In this document: positions 46,131 to 56,511 of the stretch, one piece after another | Numbering within the stretch: position 1 is the first letter of the stretch | Layout of the letters: every line of letters starts with the position of its first letter | Assembly: GCA_023105745.1 (NCBI GenBank) | Contig: JALGQZ010000009.1 | Span: 49,139,467 to 49,203,466, forward strand | Length of the DNA: 64,000 nucleotides | Source of the DNA: Austropuccinia psidii | Taxonomy: Eukaryota > Basidiomycota > Pucciniomycetes > Pucciniales > Sphaerophragmiaceae | Direction: 5' to 3' | Notes under the pieces: model-generated | Databases searched by the model: none | Told to the model about the DNA's origin: nothing | What the model saw: only the letters and a program-made list of their open reading frames with translations | Position numbers and translations under genes: made by a program

Positions 46131-47925
46131 TTTCTGGGGCTGTAAGAGCCCCAGTTATCAATTTAAATAAGATAAAATAAAATAAAAATTAAGTATTAAA
46201 AAAAAATGTTTTTTTTTAATGATTTTTGATTGCTGGGGCTGTAAGAGCCCCAGCAACCAATTTAAATAAAAAAAATATAAAAATAAATTTTTAAAAAAAA
46301 AAAAAAAGTTTTCTTTTCGAAAATTTTTGATCACTGGGACTGTAAGAGCCCCAGCAATCAAATTATATAAAAAAATAAAATAAATAAATAAATATTAAAA
46401 AAAAAAAATGTTTTTTTTTTTAATAATTTTTGATTGCTGGGGCTGTAAGAGCCCCAGCGACCAATTTAAATAAAACAAATAAACATAAAAATATATTTTT
46501 TTAAAGGAGAAAAAGTGTTTTTTTTTAATATTTTTGGATCACTGGGGCTGTAAGAGCCCCAGCAATCAAATGAAATAAAAAAATAAAAAAAATACATAAA
46601 TATTAAAAAAAAAACAATTGTTTTTTATTTAATAATTTTTTATTGCTGGGCTGTAAGTGCCCCAGAAACCACTTTAAATAAAATAAAAAAAAAAAAAAGA
46701 AAATATTTTATTTTTATTAATAAATTTTTTTTAAAAAAAAAAGTGATTTTTTTTTAAAAATTTTTAATCACTGGGGCTGTAAGAGCTCCAGCAACCAAGT
46801 TAAAAAAAAAATAATAAAAAACAAAATTAAATATTAAAAAAAAAAAAAAAAAAAATTATTTTTTATTTTTTGATTGCTGGGGCTGTAAGAGCCCCAGCGA
46901 TCCATTTTAAATTATAAATAATTATAATAATAAAATTTTTAAAAATTATTTTTTTTTAAAAAAAAAAAAATAATTTTTTTTTTTAAATTTTTGATCGCTG
47001 GGGCTGTAAGAGCCCCAGCAAGCAAGTTAAATAAAAAAAATAAAAAAAAAAATAATATTAAAATAAAGAAAAATAAATATTAAAAAAAAAAAACAAAATT
47101 ATTTTTTTTTTTGTTATTTTTTGATTGCTGGGGCTGTAAGAGCCCCAGCGATCAAAATTAAATAAAAAGAAATTATTTCTTTTTTTTTTAAAAGTACAAT
47201 TTTTTTTAAAAAAAAAAAAATTATTATTTTTTTATTAATTGCCCCAGCGATCTAGATAAATAATAAAATAAAATAAAAAAAAAAAATAAAAATAAAAATA
47301 ATTATTAAAAAAAAAAAAAATGTTTTTTTTTTGATCAATTTTTGATCGCTGGGGCTGTAAGAGCCCCAGCGATCAAAAATTAATTAAAAAAAATAATAGT
47401 AATAAAAATTTTAAAAATAATTTTTTTTTTTTATTTTTTGATTGCTGGGGCTGTAAGAGCCCCAGCAACCAAGTACAATAAAAAAATAATAAAAAAATTG
47501 AATATTCAAAAAAAAAAAAAATTAAATATTTAAAAAAAAAAGAAATTGTTTTTTTTTTATTAATTTTTGATCGCTGGGACTCTTACAGCCCCAGCGATCC
47601 ATTTTAAATTAAAAAAAAAATAATATTATTATTTTAAAAAACAATTTTTCTTAAAAAAGAAAAAAATTGTTTTTTTTAATTGATTTTAGATCGCTGGGGC
47701 TGTAAGAGCCCCAGCGATCAAAAATTAATAAAAAAAATTATAATGATAAAATTTTAAAAAATATATTTTTTTTTTAATTGATTTTAGATCGCTGGGGCTG
47801 TAAGAGCCCCAGGAATCCATTGAAATAAAAAAAAATAATATTAAAAGGAAATTTTTAAAAAAAAGCAAAAAGGTTTTTTTTTTGAAAACTTTTTAATCGC
47901 TGGGGCTGTAAGAGCCCCAGTAATC
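46131..47925. repeat. Array of 17 GC hairpins in T/A-rich spacers
   Basis: Units have the consensus 13-nt arm GATCGCTGGGGCT, loop GTAAG, arm AGCCCCAGCGATC, and recur about every 105-120 bp. Cores begin at 46131, 46228, 46329, 46432, 46537, 46641, 46766, 46872, 46993, 47123, 47238 (right half only), 47344, 47440, 47569, 47689, 47787 and 47895. T-rich sequence tends to precede and A-rich sequence to follow each core, so the foldback extends beyond the GC arms. The unit at 47569 has the loop reversed (CTTAC). Arms vary mainly at the base of the stem (GATTG/GATCG/GATCA with CGATC/CAATC/CAACC). It lies in the MULE, upstream of the dioxygenase gene. Function unknown: candidates are a cruciform-forming satellite, a source of small RNA, or a protein-binding array. 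Confidence 0.93.
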
Positions 47926-48164
47926 AATTTAAATAAAAAAACAATAAAATAAAAAGAAGATATTGTTAAATTGAAAATTAAAAAAAAAAACTTACTTCAG
48001 TATGTATTGATTACAAGTTTTTGGTTGAGAGGGTTATTTTATGTTTAAGAAAAATATATTATTAATTTGGAAAAGGTTAGGTTTGATTGATTCAATTAAT
48101 GATGAAAAAAGGTCTGGAGGGAGGGGTATTTTGCTGTGAAAGGACAAGGTAAAATCAATGTGAT

Positions 48165-48395
48165 GTGAATGACCTAATGGTTAGAGCATCTGCCTCTCAA
48201 ACTGGTTGAGAGGTGGCATGTTCGATCCTGGGCGCTGGCCAGACTCACCCGGGGGCACCTGGGTTGTGAATCTGGGTGGTTGGTGACAATAGCTTCGGCA
48301 AACCAAATCCAACTCATTCTTCCTTGGTGGAACAGGTAGGCTCTGTGGGTTCAAGCCCCTCAGAAGGTCTCTGGCATCATATCTCTCATATCATC
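48165..48395 (+). mobile_element. tRNA-derived SINE-like sequence
   Basis: Starts TGACCTAATGGTTAGAGCAT, a pol III A-box-like start of a tRNA. It continues with a hairpin-like CCTCTCA...TGAGAGG and a B box (GTTCGATCC, 48220-48228). About 120 bp downstream is a second B-box-like GGTTCAAGCC (48348-48357). The tail is not homopolymeric and I could not find a TSD. The anticodon loop (AACTGGT) lacks U33 and the acceptor ends do not pair, so this is not a working tRNA. It lies inside the MULE between the hairpin array and the 672-aa gene. Confidence 0.6.
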
Positions 48396-48636
48396 ATCTT
48401 TTTGCGCTAAATTCCCATAAGCACAATTATTCTCTATTGTGATACTTGTGGCATTAACATGTTACCTGTGACTTTTTTTGCACTCAGGTGACAAAAGCAC
48501 ACTGGATAATCTTATAAGCAACTTGGCACAAAGCTGTTCGAAGTCATGACTCCGCACAGTAAGTATATCCTGCACTCAATAGTGATGAATTACAGGTCAC
48601 AGGTAATAATAAGTAATATGACACACGCACACTCTA

Positions 48637-50846
48637 CTACACCTTTTGAATTTCTTTGTCAATACCAACCTTTTTAGGTAAGTTCATGATTAAATTAGAC
48701 TCCAAAGGGTGTTTTTTTTGCCATGCCTCACTAAAATCCAATGCTAAATATTCTGCAAGGCGGTATTTGCTCGGGCAAATTGGTGAAGATGAAGGATTCG
48801 AGAAAAAGCTTTCATGAAGAATTTCACATATATACTTGTTTGTGCGCTTCCAAATATCTTCATCTGGCAAGGATTCTTTTCTCTTGAGCATTGATGTAAT
48901 TTCCATAAGCTGAAGGGTCCCTTTCGCTGAACTAATGCGGTAATCAGCTGAGCACACCAGAAGTCCATGTACACCCCCTGTAAGGAATGCTGCAATCAGA
49001 TTGTAGCATGGCCTTCCAGCCTTCATCTGATCTTGAATGGTCACCAACGCTTGCAAAGGATCCACTCCTCTCTTGACCAATCGCTTTCCAATTTTCTGAG
49101 TAGTTTTGGAATCAACCTTAGTATGCGCCCGCACCCAATTAAATGCAATCATCAGCTGGAGGATATTATCGACCAAGCCAGTCAAAGTTGGTGTTAAAAT
49201 TCCCTTTGATGTGATACTATTACCTTCTTGAATTTCATTGCTTTGTGGAACAAGTTGAACCTTGTTGACACTCAAACAGGAGCCCAAATATCGCATAGCA
49301 CTAATTTCCACAGACAAAGAATCACTGGAAGCTGAATCAGAAATATTGAATGTAACCGGAGGGTTCTGATCATCCATATAAAGTGCAATGGCTTCAAATA
49401 AAATGTTGGCGACTCGCTGCTTTTGATGTTGACTTGGTTGAACAAGATTGTGTACCAATAGATACAGTGCATGGAGCCTCTTGGGTAAACCTGCCAGTAT
49501 GGACATGTCACTTTGAAATAATGACATATTCCAAATCGTCTCATAGATTAACGGCTCCTCAGATATTGGTGAAAACATATCTAAGCCTATGAAAAAATAA
49601 GATTAGTGAGATACCAATATATATATTTCTGAAAGCCTGTTTACCAGCTGCATGGAGCTCTTCAAGCCACTCTTTCATTCTAATGTCCCTACCACTCTTG
49701 TAGCGAATCCCACATTGGAGCTTGGTCGGAAGTTCATCCTTTGGAACAAGTGATTTGCGCTTCATGAAGGTCATTTGAATGAGCGAATTAAATTTGATCC
49801 AATCTTCCCTTTTGAATACATGATATGACATTAGAATGTAATCAAATTTGTTTTCATTTTCCAATATAATTTTCATGCATGAAGGACTTCGGGTTAGAGT
49901 TAGTGAATGAGCAGCTGAATCCATTAATGGGTCAGAATTTGTTTGGGTCAATACAATTTCATTGTCAGCCACTGTTCTTTGAGTTTCTGTACCGATATTT
50001 TCATTGGGAACAGTAGTTGCTTCCTGAGTGTCCAAATTTGGACTTGGAACAATGTTTTCATGATGATTGGTTACACCTCCAATCTCAGGAATTTCAACAG
50101 GGTAATCATTTGTGGTGTTTATTGGATGTCCATTATTACTTTCATTAGCAGAAGGACAAAGAGCCCCTGATTCCCCCTCATTAACTTCAGGGGCCAATTG
50201 AAAAGTTCGGCGAATTTTCTTTTTTGCTTGATTCTTTGAAGGTTTAAACTTCCTTTTTGAAGAAATGTTTGTCATTGTACCAATTTTAACATGTGATTCA
50301 GGAGGTAGTGTATTGCCCGATTTGACCCCTAAAGTTATAATTCCAAGATATTAGGGTGGAATTTGAAATATATGAGATAACAATTTTTTATACATACAAT
50401 CAATATCAGCAACCAGCAGTTCTCTAGCCTCCTGAAGCTTCTCTCGTACATATTGAGGAATACGTGCATCTTTGGACATTCCTTCTAATCTTGGGGCTAT
50501 TTGTGATGAATTGTTCAAGAACTGTTCCTTTGTAATCACTTCTATTTCAGCCCCAAAAAGCACCTCAGTAGATATTTCGGTGGAAGAAGCCCAATGAGCA
50601 TGGGGTGCCTCTATGTTGCTTTCGTGCATTATTTCTGATTAATTGAGATACTGATAAGACTGATTTGTTCAGAAGTAAATTCCATTCAAAAAATATACCT
50701 TCTGGCAATTCTGGAGGTGGATTTGGGATGGCTGTACTGATTGCAATGATACTTTCACTTGATGAGCACTCCATATCAGAAGATTCTGGAGAATTAAATT
50801 GCTTTTGACGACCCATATCAGAGGTGTTAGTAGTATTGGCCTCCAT
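48637..50846 (-). CDS. Unrecognised 672-aa protein carried by the MULE
   Basis: Four exons (50846-50699, 50634-50398, 50328-49645, 49586-48637) with GT-AG introns of 64, 69 and 58 bp give an uninterrupted 2,019-nt frame. I do not recognise a family. Residues 1-50 are Ser/Pro-rich. Residues 51-130 have a charged helix (PQYVREKLQEARELLVADID). At about 150-165 is a basic, NLS-like stretch (KRKFKPSKNQAKKKIRR). An acidic low-complexity region follows, then a conserved-looking block at 270-355 (FDYILMSYHVFKREDW, CGIRYKSGRDIRMKEWLEEL). The C-terminal 310 residues are helical, with no obvious catalytic motif or membrane segment. It is nuclear by inference. It starts 826 bp from the divergently transcribed transposase gene, so the two may share a promoter region. 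Codon use and intron style match the other MULE genes. Confidence 0.75.
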
Positions 50847-51672
50847 ATAGACAAAAACAACTAATTGTAGATAAAGATGATATATGTTCTTGGAAGGGAA
50901 GTATTTTTATGAAGCTATAAGAAAGGGTTGTAGTTCTAGGATACAAATTAAAATGCGAATCCCTTTTATAAAATCAATGAGGAGACAAAGAGGGCCAGAA
51001 TGTGGTTATTGAATTTTTTGGTCTAGAAGCTTCTAATTCATATGAGAATACAGAATGCAAAATAGTACCACACATAACAAGACCTGAGGGGAGCTTGGTA
51101 TTTGTTCCCCTCACAGACTGAAACCCAACGAGAGCTATGATTAGACTGAAATTGTACACCTGTCACCAAATTCATTTTCCTGTTCGGAGTTGCCACATCG
51201 ATCAAGGATCCATTTGAGAAATATATACAGCTATTTGAATACTTCCAAAATGTTCCAAGTGTATTTTGATGTGTTCATAAATCTATCTTTGATTGTTCCC
51301 AGAAAGACTCAAACAAGAGCTCCCTTGGAATAGACCTTCATCCCACAATTCATTCTAGTATGATTCTAGTTTTATATCCAGATTTTGGTTGATTCAATTG
51401 AAAAGACTAAATAACTTTTAATTCAAATCATGAATAATCAAAATTTTCTCGAAAATTCTATTGCAAAATCATTCTCACTATAACCACAAGTTGCCAACAT
51501 CAGTGCAAAAGAATTGGAAAGGTGTTTATCTTTTACAAAATATATAAATTCCATCATTATTACAAGACTGTTAAGCTATTCATATCAATCTATATTCCAC
51601 CAAAAAGCATTTTTAGACCTCTATTTCTTAAACACATCAATTGTTTCAAATATTTTCGTCATATACCCCCTT
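50847..51672. promoter_or_regulatory. Divergent promoter region between the 672-aa gene and the transposase
   Basis: 826 bp separating two outward-pointing genes of the MULE. No specific box is identifiable. An open frame extends the transposase upstream to 51514 but is hydrophobic and AT-driven, so I treat it as non-coding. Confidence 0.45.
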
Positions 51673-54600
51673 ATGTCCCCTATCTTTCACTTTGAGCCTG
51701 ATTACTCCCAATTTGATACCCATCCAGTCCATTATAATGAATCAGAGTGCTCATATCCTTCTCAAAATACTATATTAACACCTGGTAAAACCTTGAAGCC
51801 CCACAACCTTCCACCACCTGAATGCTTGGCCTCTAGAATGGAATCATTACAACCCATTGAAGCTCTGAATCTTCATGAATCTGGGACAACTCAGTTCAAA
51901 GGTGATATTGAGGAAATAAAATCATCTATACAGGCCACTACTCATAGCACACCTGCTTTTTCAGTCCCTAATGAACAATTCCCTCTCATTACCGACCCAG
52001 ATAAATATGATTACTCCACTGGACGTAAGCTTACATATATTTCCATTCATCCACTACACTTTTACTGATTTGAATAACTATATAGTGAAATTAGAACCAC
52101 CTCCACTTGCAAGGTTCAATGATGTAGATACCCTCATCCAGTTTGCACAAAAGTGGGCTAAGAGTCATGGCTATGCATTAACAAAGAAAAATTCTCACCA
52201 AGGGAAGAACGTTTACTTGGCATGTGACCGATATGGTGAATATATAAGCCTTAAAGGACCTACCCAGAGGCAGTCAACAACCAAAAAATGTGGATGCAAG
52301 TTTAGGCTCAGAGGCTCTACTCCTGCTCTGAGTAAGTCATCCAATATACTGTACGTATTTACTATGTTCTTACCATTAAGGTGATATCAATTCTGAGGAA
52401 GTTCACACAATTCACCTCACCAGATCTGGCTATTGGGTTTTAGTCCCACTAGAAATTTTGCATAATCATCCACCCTCTACAACCCCATCAGTACATCCCA
52501 TTCATTGTCGGCTTAATAAAAAAGAACTTGTGCAAGTTGAAGGATTGATGAAGGCAAATGTCCGTCCTAATCAGATTTTAAGCCAGCTTTATTCCCAAGG
52601 AAATACCTGTACCACTAGCAGAACTCTGTATAACTACAAAGGACATCTATCAATCAAGGAAAGGAATGGTCAATCTCAACTGGAATATCTAATACGTCTT
52701 CTGAAAGAGAGCAATTGGATTCATAGTATTAAAATTAATATAAATGGAAAGATTACCAACCTATTCTTTGCACACCCAGCCTCCATTGAATTGGGTCATA
52801 TAAACCACCATGTGATATTGATTGATGCCACTTACCGGACATGCAAGTACAATTTGCCACTTTTCCACATGGTTGGCCAAACTGCAACTGGACACACCTT
52901 CTCATTAGCCTTTTGCTACATGGAACGGGAAAATGACGATGGATACATATGGGCCCTTCAAGAACTCAAAATGTTATTTCAGCCACCCAGAATTCCCAAG
53001 GTTATTATCACAGATCGTGAGCCAGCTCTGAAGATGGCCATTGAATTGGTCTTTCCTAGCTCAATCCATAATTATTGCACATGGCACATCAGCAAAAACC
53101 TTATCCAAAATTGTCGCAAATATTTTCAAGAGGATGATTGGAAGGATTATCAGACATCCTGGAACCTACTGGTCAGTTCCAAGTCAACCGAGGAATATGA
53201 GAACAATCTTGAAAAAATGAAAGAGAAGTCAAAAGATTACTCAGGAGCATGGTCATATATCTCAAACAACCTACTCCCATTCAAGAAAAAGTTTGTCACT
53301 GCTTGGGCAAGCCAGCATCCTCACCTAGGAAATCAAGCCAGCTCCCGTGTTGAATCTGCACACTCCTACATAAAATCATTTATTAATAATTCTAATGGAG
53401 AGCTTTCTACAGTATTCCAAAATTTCAAAACAGCAATTGATATTCAATTGAAACATATCCACCATACTATGGGAAAAGAAAGAGTTCGAAAATTGACTGA
53501 TGTTTCCCCACCTTTCAAGCAGCTACTTGGCACTATATCAATAAAAGCAATAAAAATTATTGAAGACCAATTTCAAAAGCTCAAACACCAATCGAATCTT
53601 CAGCCATGCTCCAAAACACTAACTAATGGCATGGGGATTCCTTGCTCACATGAAATTGAGAAACTTCTTAATACTAAAGGCTACATTGGAAGTGAAGATT
53701 TTCATCCACAATGGAATCTACTTTATAATCCTCTTGAAGTAGGTGGCATCTTATTTCTGATGTGTGATTGTAGTCATGCTAAAATTATGTTTAACAGGAC
53801 CATGATTCTAATTCACAATGGAATTTGAAACAACAAATGGAAAAGATTGAAAAGGAAGTTTATGAACACGAAATACCATTACAAAAAAAATTGATCAAGC
53901 AAATTCAGGAGCTACTTAGCTTTCAATACACAACCATTAAGCTTTGTCACCCCGAAAAGGCTTTAATTTCACGTGGTAGGCCATCACTAAAAAGGAAAAG
54001 GGTAAAGTCTACCAAAAGGCTTCCATCCAAGTTTGAAATCGAGCAGGAGATCCTGAATCGTCACAAAAGATTTCTTAAAAAGATGCACAGAGCTACTATT
54101 GGTCCCAACACTCAATTTATGAGGGGGGAAAAGTTCTATTTGATGAAAAAAGAGGCAAGCCAAGATGATGAAACTACCACAAAAAGAAAAAGAAAATTAT
54201 TAAATGATATAGGAAAATTGGAAATAAACTTGAGACCCCGAAACAACTCAAATTGTTTGGAAGAACCAGTGAGTGGATAAAATTTGATATGCAAATGAAT
54301 AACTGAAAAATAACCTCCTTTTCAAAGACTCTCTATATTGATCAGATACAGCCACCTTTCATGCACAAGTTTATTGAGAAAATTTTTAATCCTCCTGCAG
54401 ATGGGAATTGTGGATTCCATGCAGTGGCAAAAGGATTGTCACTTTCAAGCCCACAAAAGGAAAAGAGCTGGAGAGAAGTGAGACAAGATTTGATAGAAGA
54501 AATTGATAGGAATCGCAATTATTACAACCAAATATTGGGAGGAGCAGTTGAAATGGACAAGATAAGAGATAATCTGATGGCTACAGCTATTACAAGAATG

Positions 54601-54951
54601 GATAACTGGTTAAGTAAATGGGATCATGGACCAATATTGACAAATACATATAAGCGTCCATTTGTATTTTTCCATCCAGATTGGCAGAACTTCCCACCAC
54701 AAACATTCCTTCCAACCCTATGCAGTCCATGTGGAGTTTCAATTATGCATCCAATCTCCCTAGGTCACATAAATGGTAATCATTGGATACTCATCATTTT
54801 CAATGAACATGAGATAGGCAAATTACCTCTTCCCGAATTGCCACCACAGTGGCCCGGGGCACATTCACATCAATCAGCTTCAAATTGGAGAAGAGTATAT
54901 TCCTCATCAATAAAATTATTCCGCAAATGTAGACAGATCACTTGTATATAG
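51673..54951 (+). CDS. MULE transposase with FAR1-like N-terminus and C-terminal OTU protease domain
   Basis: Exons 51673-52024, 52086-52331, 52381-53738, 53798-54268 and 54346-54951 sum to 3,033 nt (1010 residues, open). Residues about 118-260 form a FAR1/WRKY-GCM1-like zinc domain (LACDRYGEY, KKCGCKFRL, HNHPP). The DDE core has D348 (VILIDATYR), D411 (IITDREPAL), C432/H435 (NYCTWH) and E524 (SSRVESAHSY). A reduced SWIM-like motif (PC-x11-CSH) follows near 625-640. Residues 725-750 are basic with RGRPSLKRKR, AT-hook-like. After the last intron, residues 815-1010 form an OTU-type cysteine protease domain: PADGNCGFH with D828 and C831, and INGNHWILI with H955. The transposase cuts and joins the TIRs; the OTU domain may remove ubiquitin or process proteins. 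The fusion depends on the 77-bp intron 54269-54345 (GTGAGT/ATCAG). Unspliced, transposase and OTU would be separate. ATG 51673 is preferred over the one at 51514 because the extra residues look non-coding. Confidence 0.88.
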
Positions 54952-55015
54952 CATTTTTTCATTTTAGAGTTTTTTGTCAAATTTCTGAGATAAACATCTT
55001 ATCAACATCTTATTT

Positions 55016-55155
55016 GGCGTGGATTTAGTAATCACTTGGATGCGTGGATTTAGCAAACTACATCCATGAAAGGCATGAAGGCGTATCTGAAACCACAATT
55101 TTATGCGTAGGCGTAGGCGTAAGTTTTAGGTTAAGGCGTGGAAATATCACTCCCC
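55016..55155 (-). repeat. Right 140-bp TIR of the MULE
   Basis: Reverse complement matches 41054-41193 with about two differences (CTTCATGCC versus CTTCACGCC, CCACGCATCC versus CCACTCATCC). Followed by TSD TTATTTTT at 55156-55163. Confidence 0.93.
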
Positions 55156-55300
55156 TTATTTTTCATTACTCTCTTTTTCTTTCTTTTATTTACTTGTATA
55201 TATCTTTTCAAAGCAGCAGAATTCCCTCCCAAATCATGTATTGGGAGGTTCCATTTATTTTTATCTTTTATTTAAGAATTTATAAGTGTGGGGATAGAAT

Positions 55301-56511
55301 TCAAACCAAACACAAACATGGGATAAGAGACTGGTTATCTCTACTTAAATGATCAAAAGTTTTCTGGAAATCATTAATCACCTCATCTTCATACCAGGAA
55401 AATTTTGAAGCCATCTCCTCAGAAGAAGTCCCTGGAATAGTCCTATCATTAGCATACATAATCACCTCCCTACTATTTCTATCAACCCTCCTAAATAACC
55501 TGGCCACAGCATCCTGAATTGCACTTGCCATATTTGGATCCTCTCTGGTAACTTGGATGGGCCATCAATCCCTGTTCTGAAACACTTGGGCGGAAGGAAA
55601 CAGCAAAGGAGAAAGTTCTTCTCTTATTCTACTGGTACCGGTCACAGGTTGGAGTTGTTGTGAGGTGACTATGGGGGAGGGTCTTACTTCTGGATTCAAG
55701 GCAGGCCTTGTGTGGGAAGAGTGTGGTGAAGCAGGAGGAATGGTAGCAAGAGTGGGTTGGAAGGTTCTGGGGATGATTTGACTTTGGAATCTCTTGGCAG
55801 GAGGCTGGGAAGGAGAATTATTGGATGGATTACCAGAAGAATTGGGAAGCCCCTCAACTTCTTCACCATCCAATTCATCACTACCTTCAGCATCCGGATC
55901 AGGTGGGGAATCGGCAATTCATCTTATTCTTTTCACTATGCCTTCAGTGTTGATCCTGGAAATTGGGACTTCTGAACTGGAATATATTGGCCTCCCACCA
56001 ACTGGGATGGGCCCTCCAGCATTAGTCCACCTGGCCATATCCCTCTGCCTAGAACTAGTCACTGAATCAAGATATCAGTATCCATTCAAGGAAGAAAATC
56101 AATTCACTTACAAGCAGAATACCCTGAAGTACCATCAAGAGTAGGAGCCTCAGAAACTGGAAACTCTTTTCCAAAAGGCCTATCTTTCTTACTCCATGAA
56201 TACCTCCTGACATTTGAAGCTTGCTTCCCAGTGCGGTGGCATGGCTTCTTCCCAATAAAGCAGTAGTGGAATTTTGAAGATCTGGGATTGTAATGTTCAA
56301 AACAATACTTTCCCTTTGCCAAACATTCAGTACAAGCAGGATCAAGAACTTCAACTGCCTTGTAACCTTCATAAGTTTGGGTGGGACCAAAATGACCAGA
56401 AGAAACCATTGATGGTGAAGGAAATCAACTGAGAATGCCAGAACCATGAAGGACAGATGGTGGAGGCACAGAAGGGGAAGATTCAGTGAGTTCAGTAAGT
56501 TTGGAACTCAT
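55301..56511 (-). pseudogene. Antisense accessory gene of retrotransposon C (Cys-rich, unknown function)
   Basis: Runs opposite to gag-pol, starting MSSKLTEL at 56511. A Cys motif (ACTECLAKGKYC...YC-x6-C, about 56345-56235) follows, then the SKKDRPFGKEFPVSEAP block and an intron at 56111-56062 (GTAAGT donor, TTCAG acceptor, 50 bp). After the intron come SRQRDMARWTNAGGPIP, a Ser/Pro/Gln-rich middle, and a conserved C-terminus (DAVARLFRRVDRNSREVIMYANDRTIPGT). Only a few in-frame stops interrupt it, fewer than in A. The intron has splice signals on this strand only, so the gene is meant to be transcribed antisense to the element. The Cys spacing suggests a zinc cluster and thus nucleic-acid binding. 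The function is unknown; a regulator of the element or its host is conceivable. Confidence 0.75.

Larger units (their letters stand above)
41054..55155 (+). mobile_element. 14.1-kb Mutator-like element (MULE) with cargo genes
   Basis: The element is 14,102 bp, with inverted repeats of 140 bp (41054-41193 and 55016-55155) differing at about two positions, and an 8-bp TSD. It encodes a MULE transposase with a C-terminal OTU domain (plus strand, right end). Three minus-strand genes follow in order from the right: an unknown 672-aa protein, a TET/JBP-like dioxygenase, and a SNF2 ATPase that ends about 190 bp from the left TIR. A SINE-like sequence and a hairpin array lie between the first two. 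All four spliced frames are open and the TIRs are about 98-99% identical, so this is the youngest complete element in the window. It sits between the chromodomain and the antisense gene of retrotransposon C. Confidence 0.92.

Noticed and set aside
46131..47925. CRISPR array or rho-independent terminators
   Set aside because: Units are palindromes with homopolymer spacers, not unique spacers, and the setting is eukaryotic with introns and LTR elements. The resemblance of a GC stem plus T-run to a bacterial terminator is accidental.
48171..48240. Functional tRNA gene
   Set aside because: A and B boxes are present, but the loop lacks U33 and the acceptor stem does not pair; composite downstream sequence with a second B box fits a SINE better.
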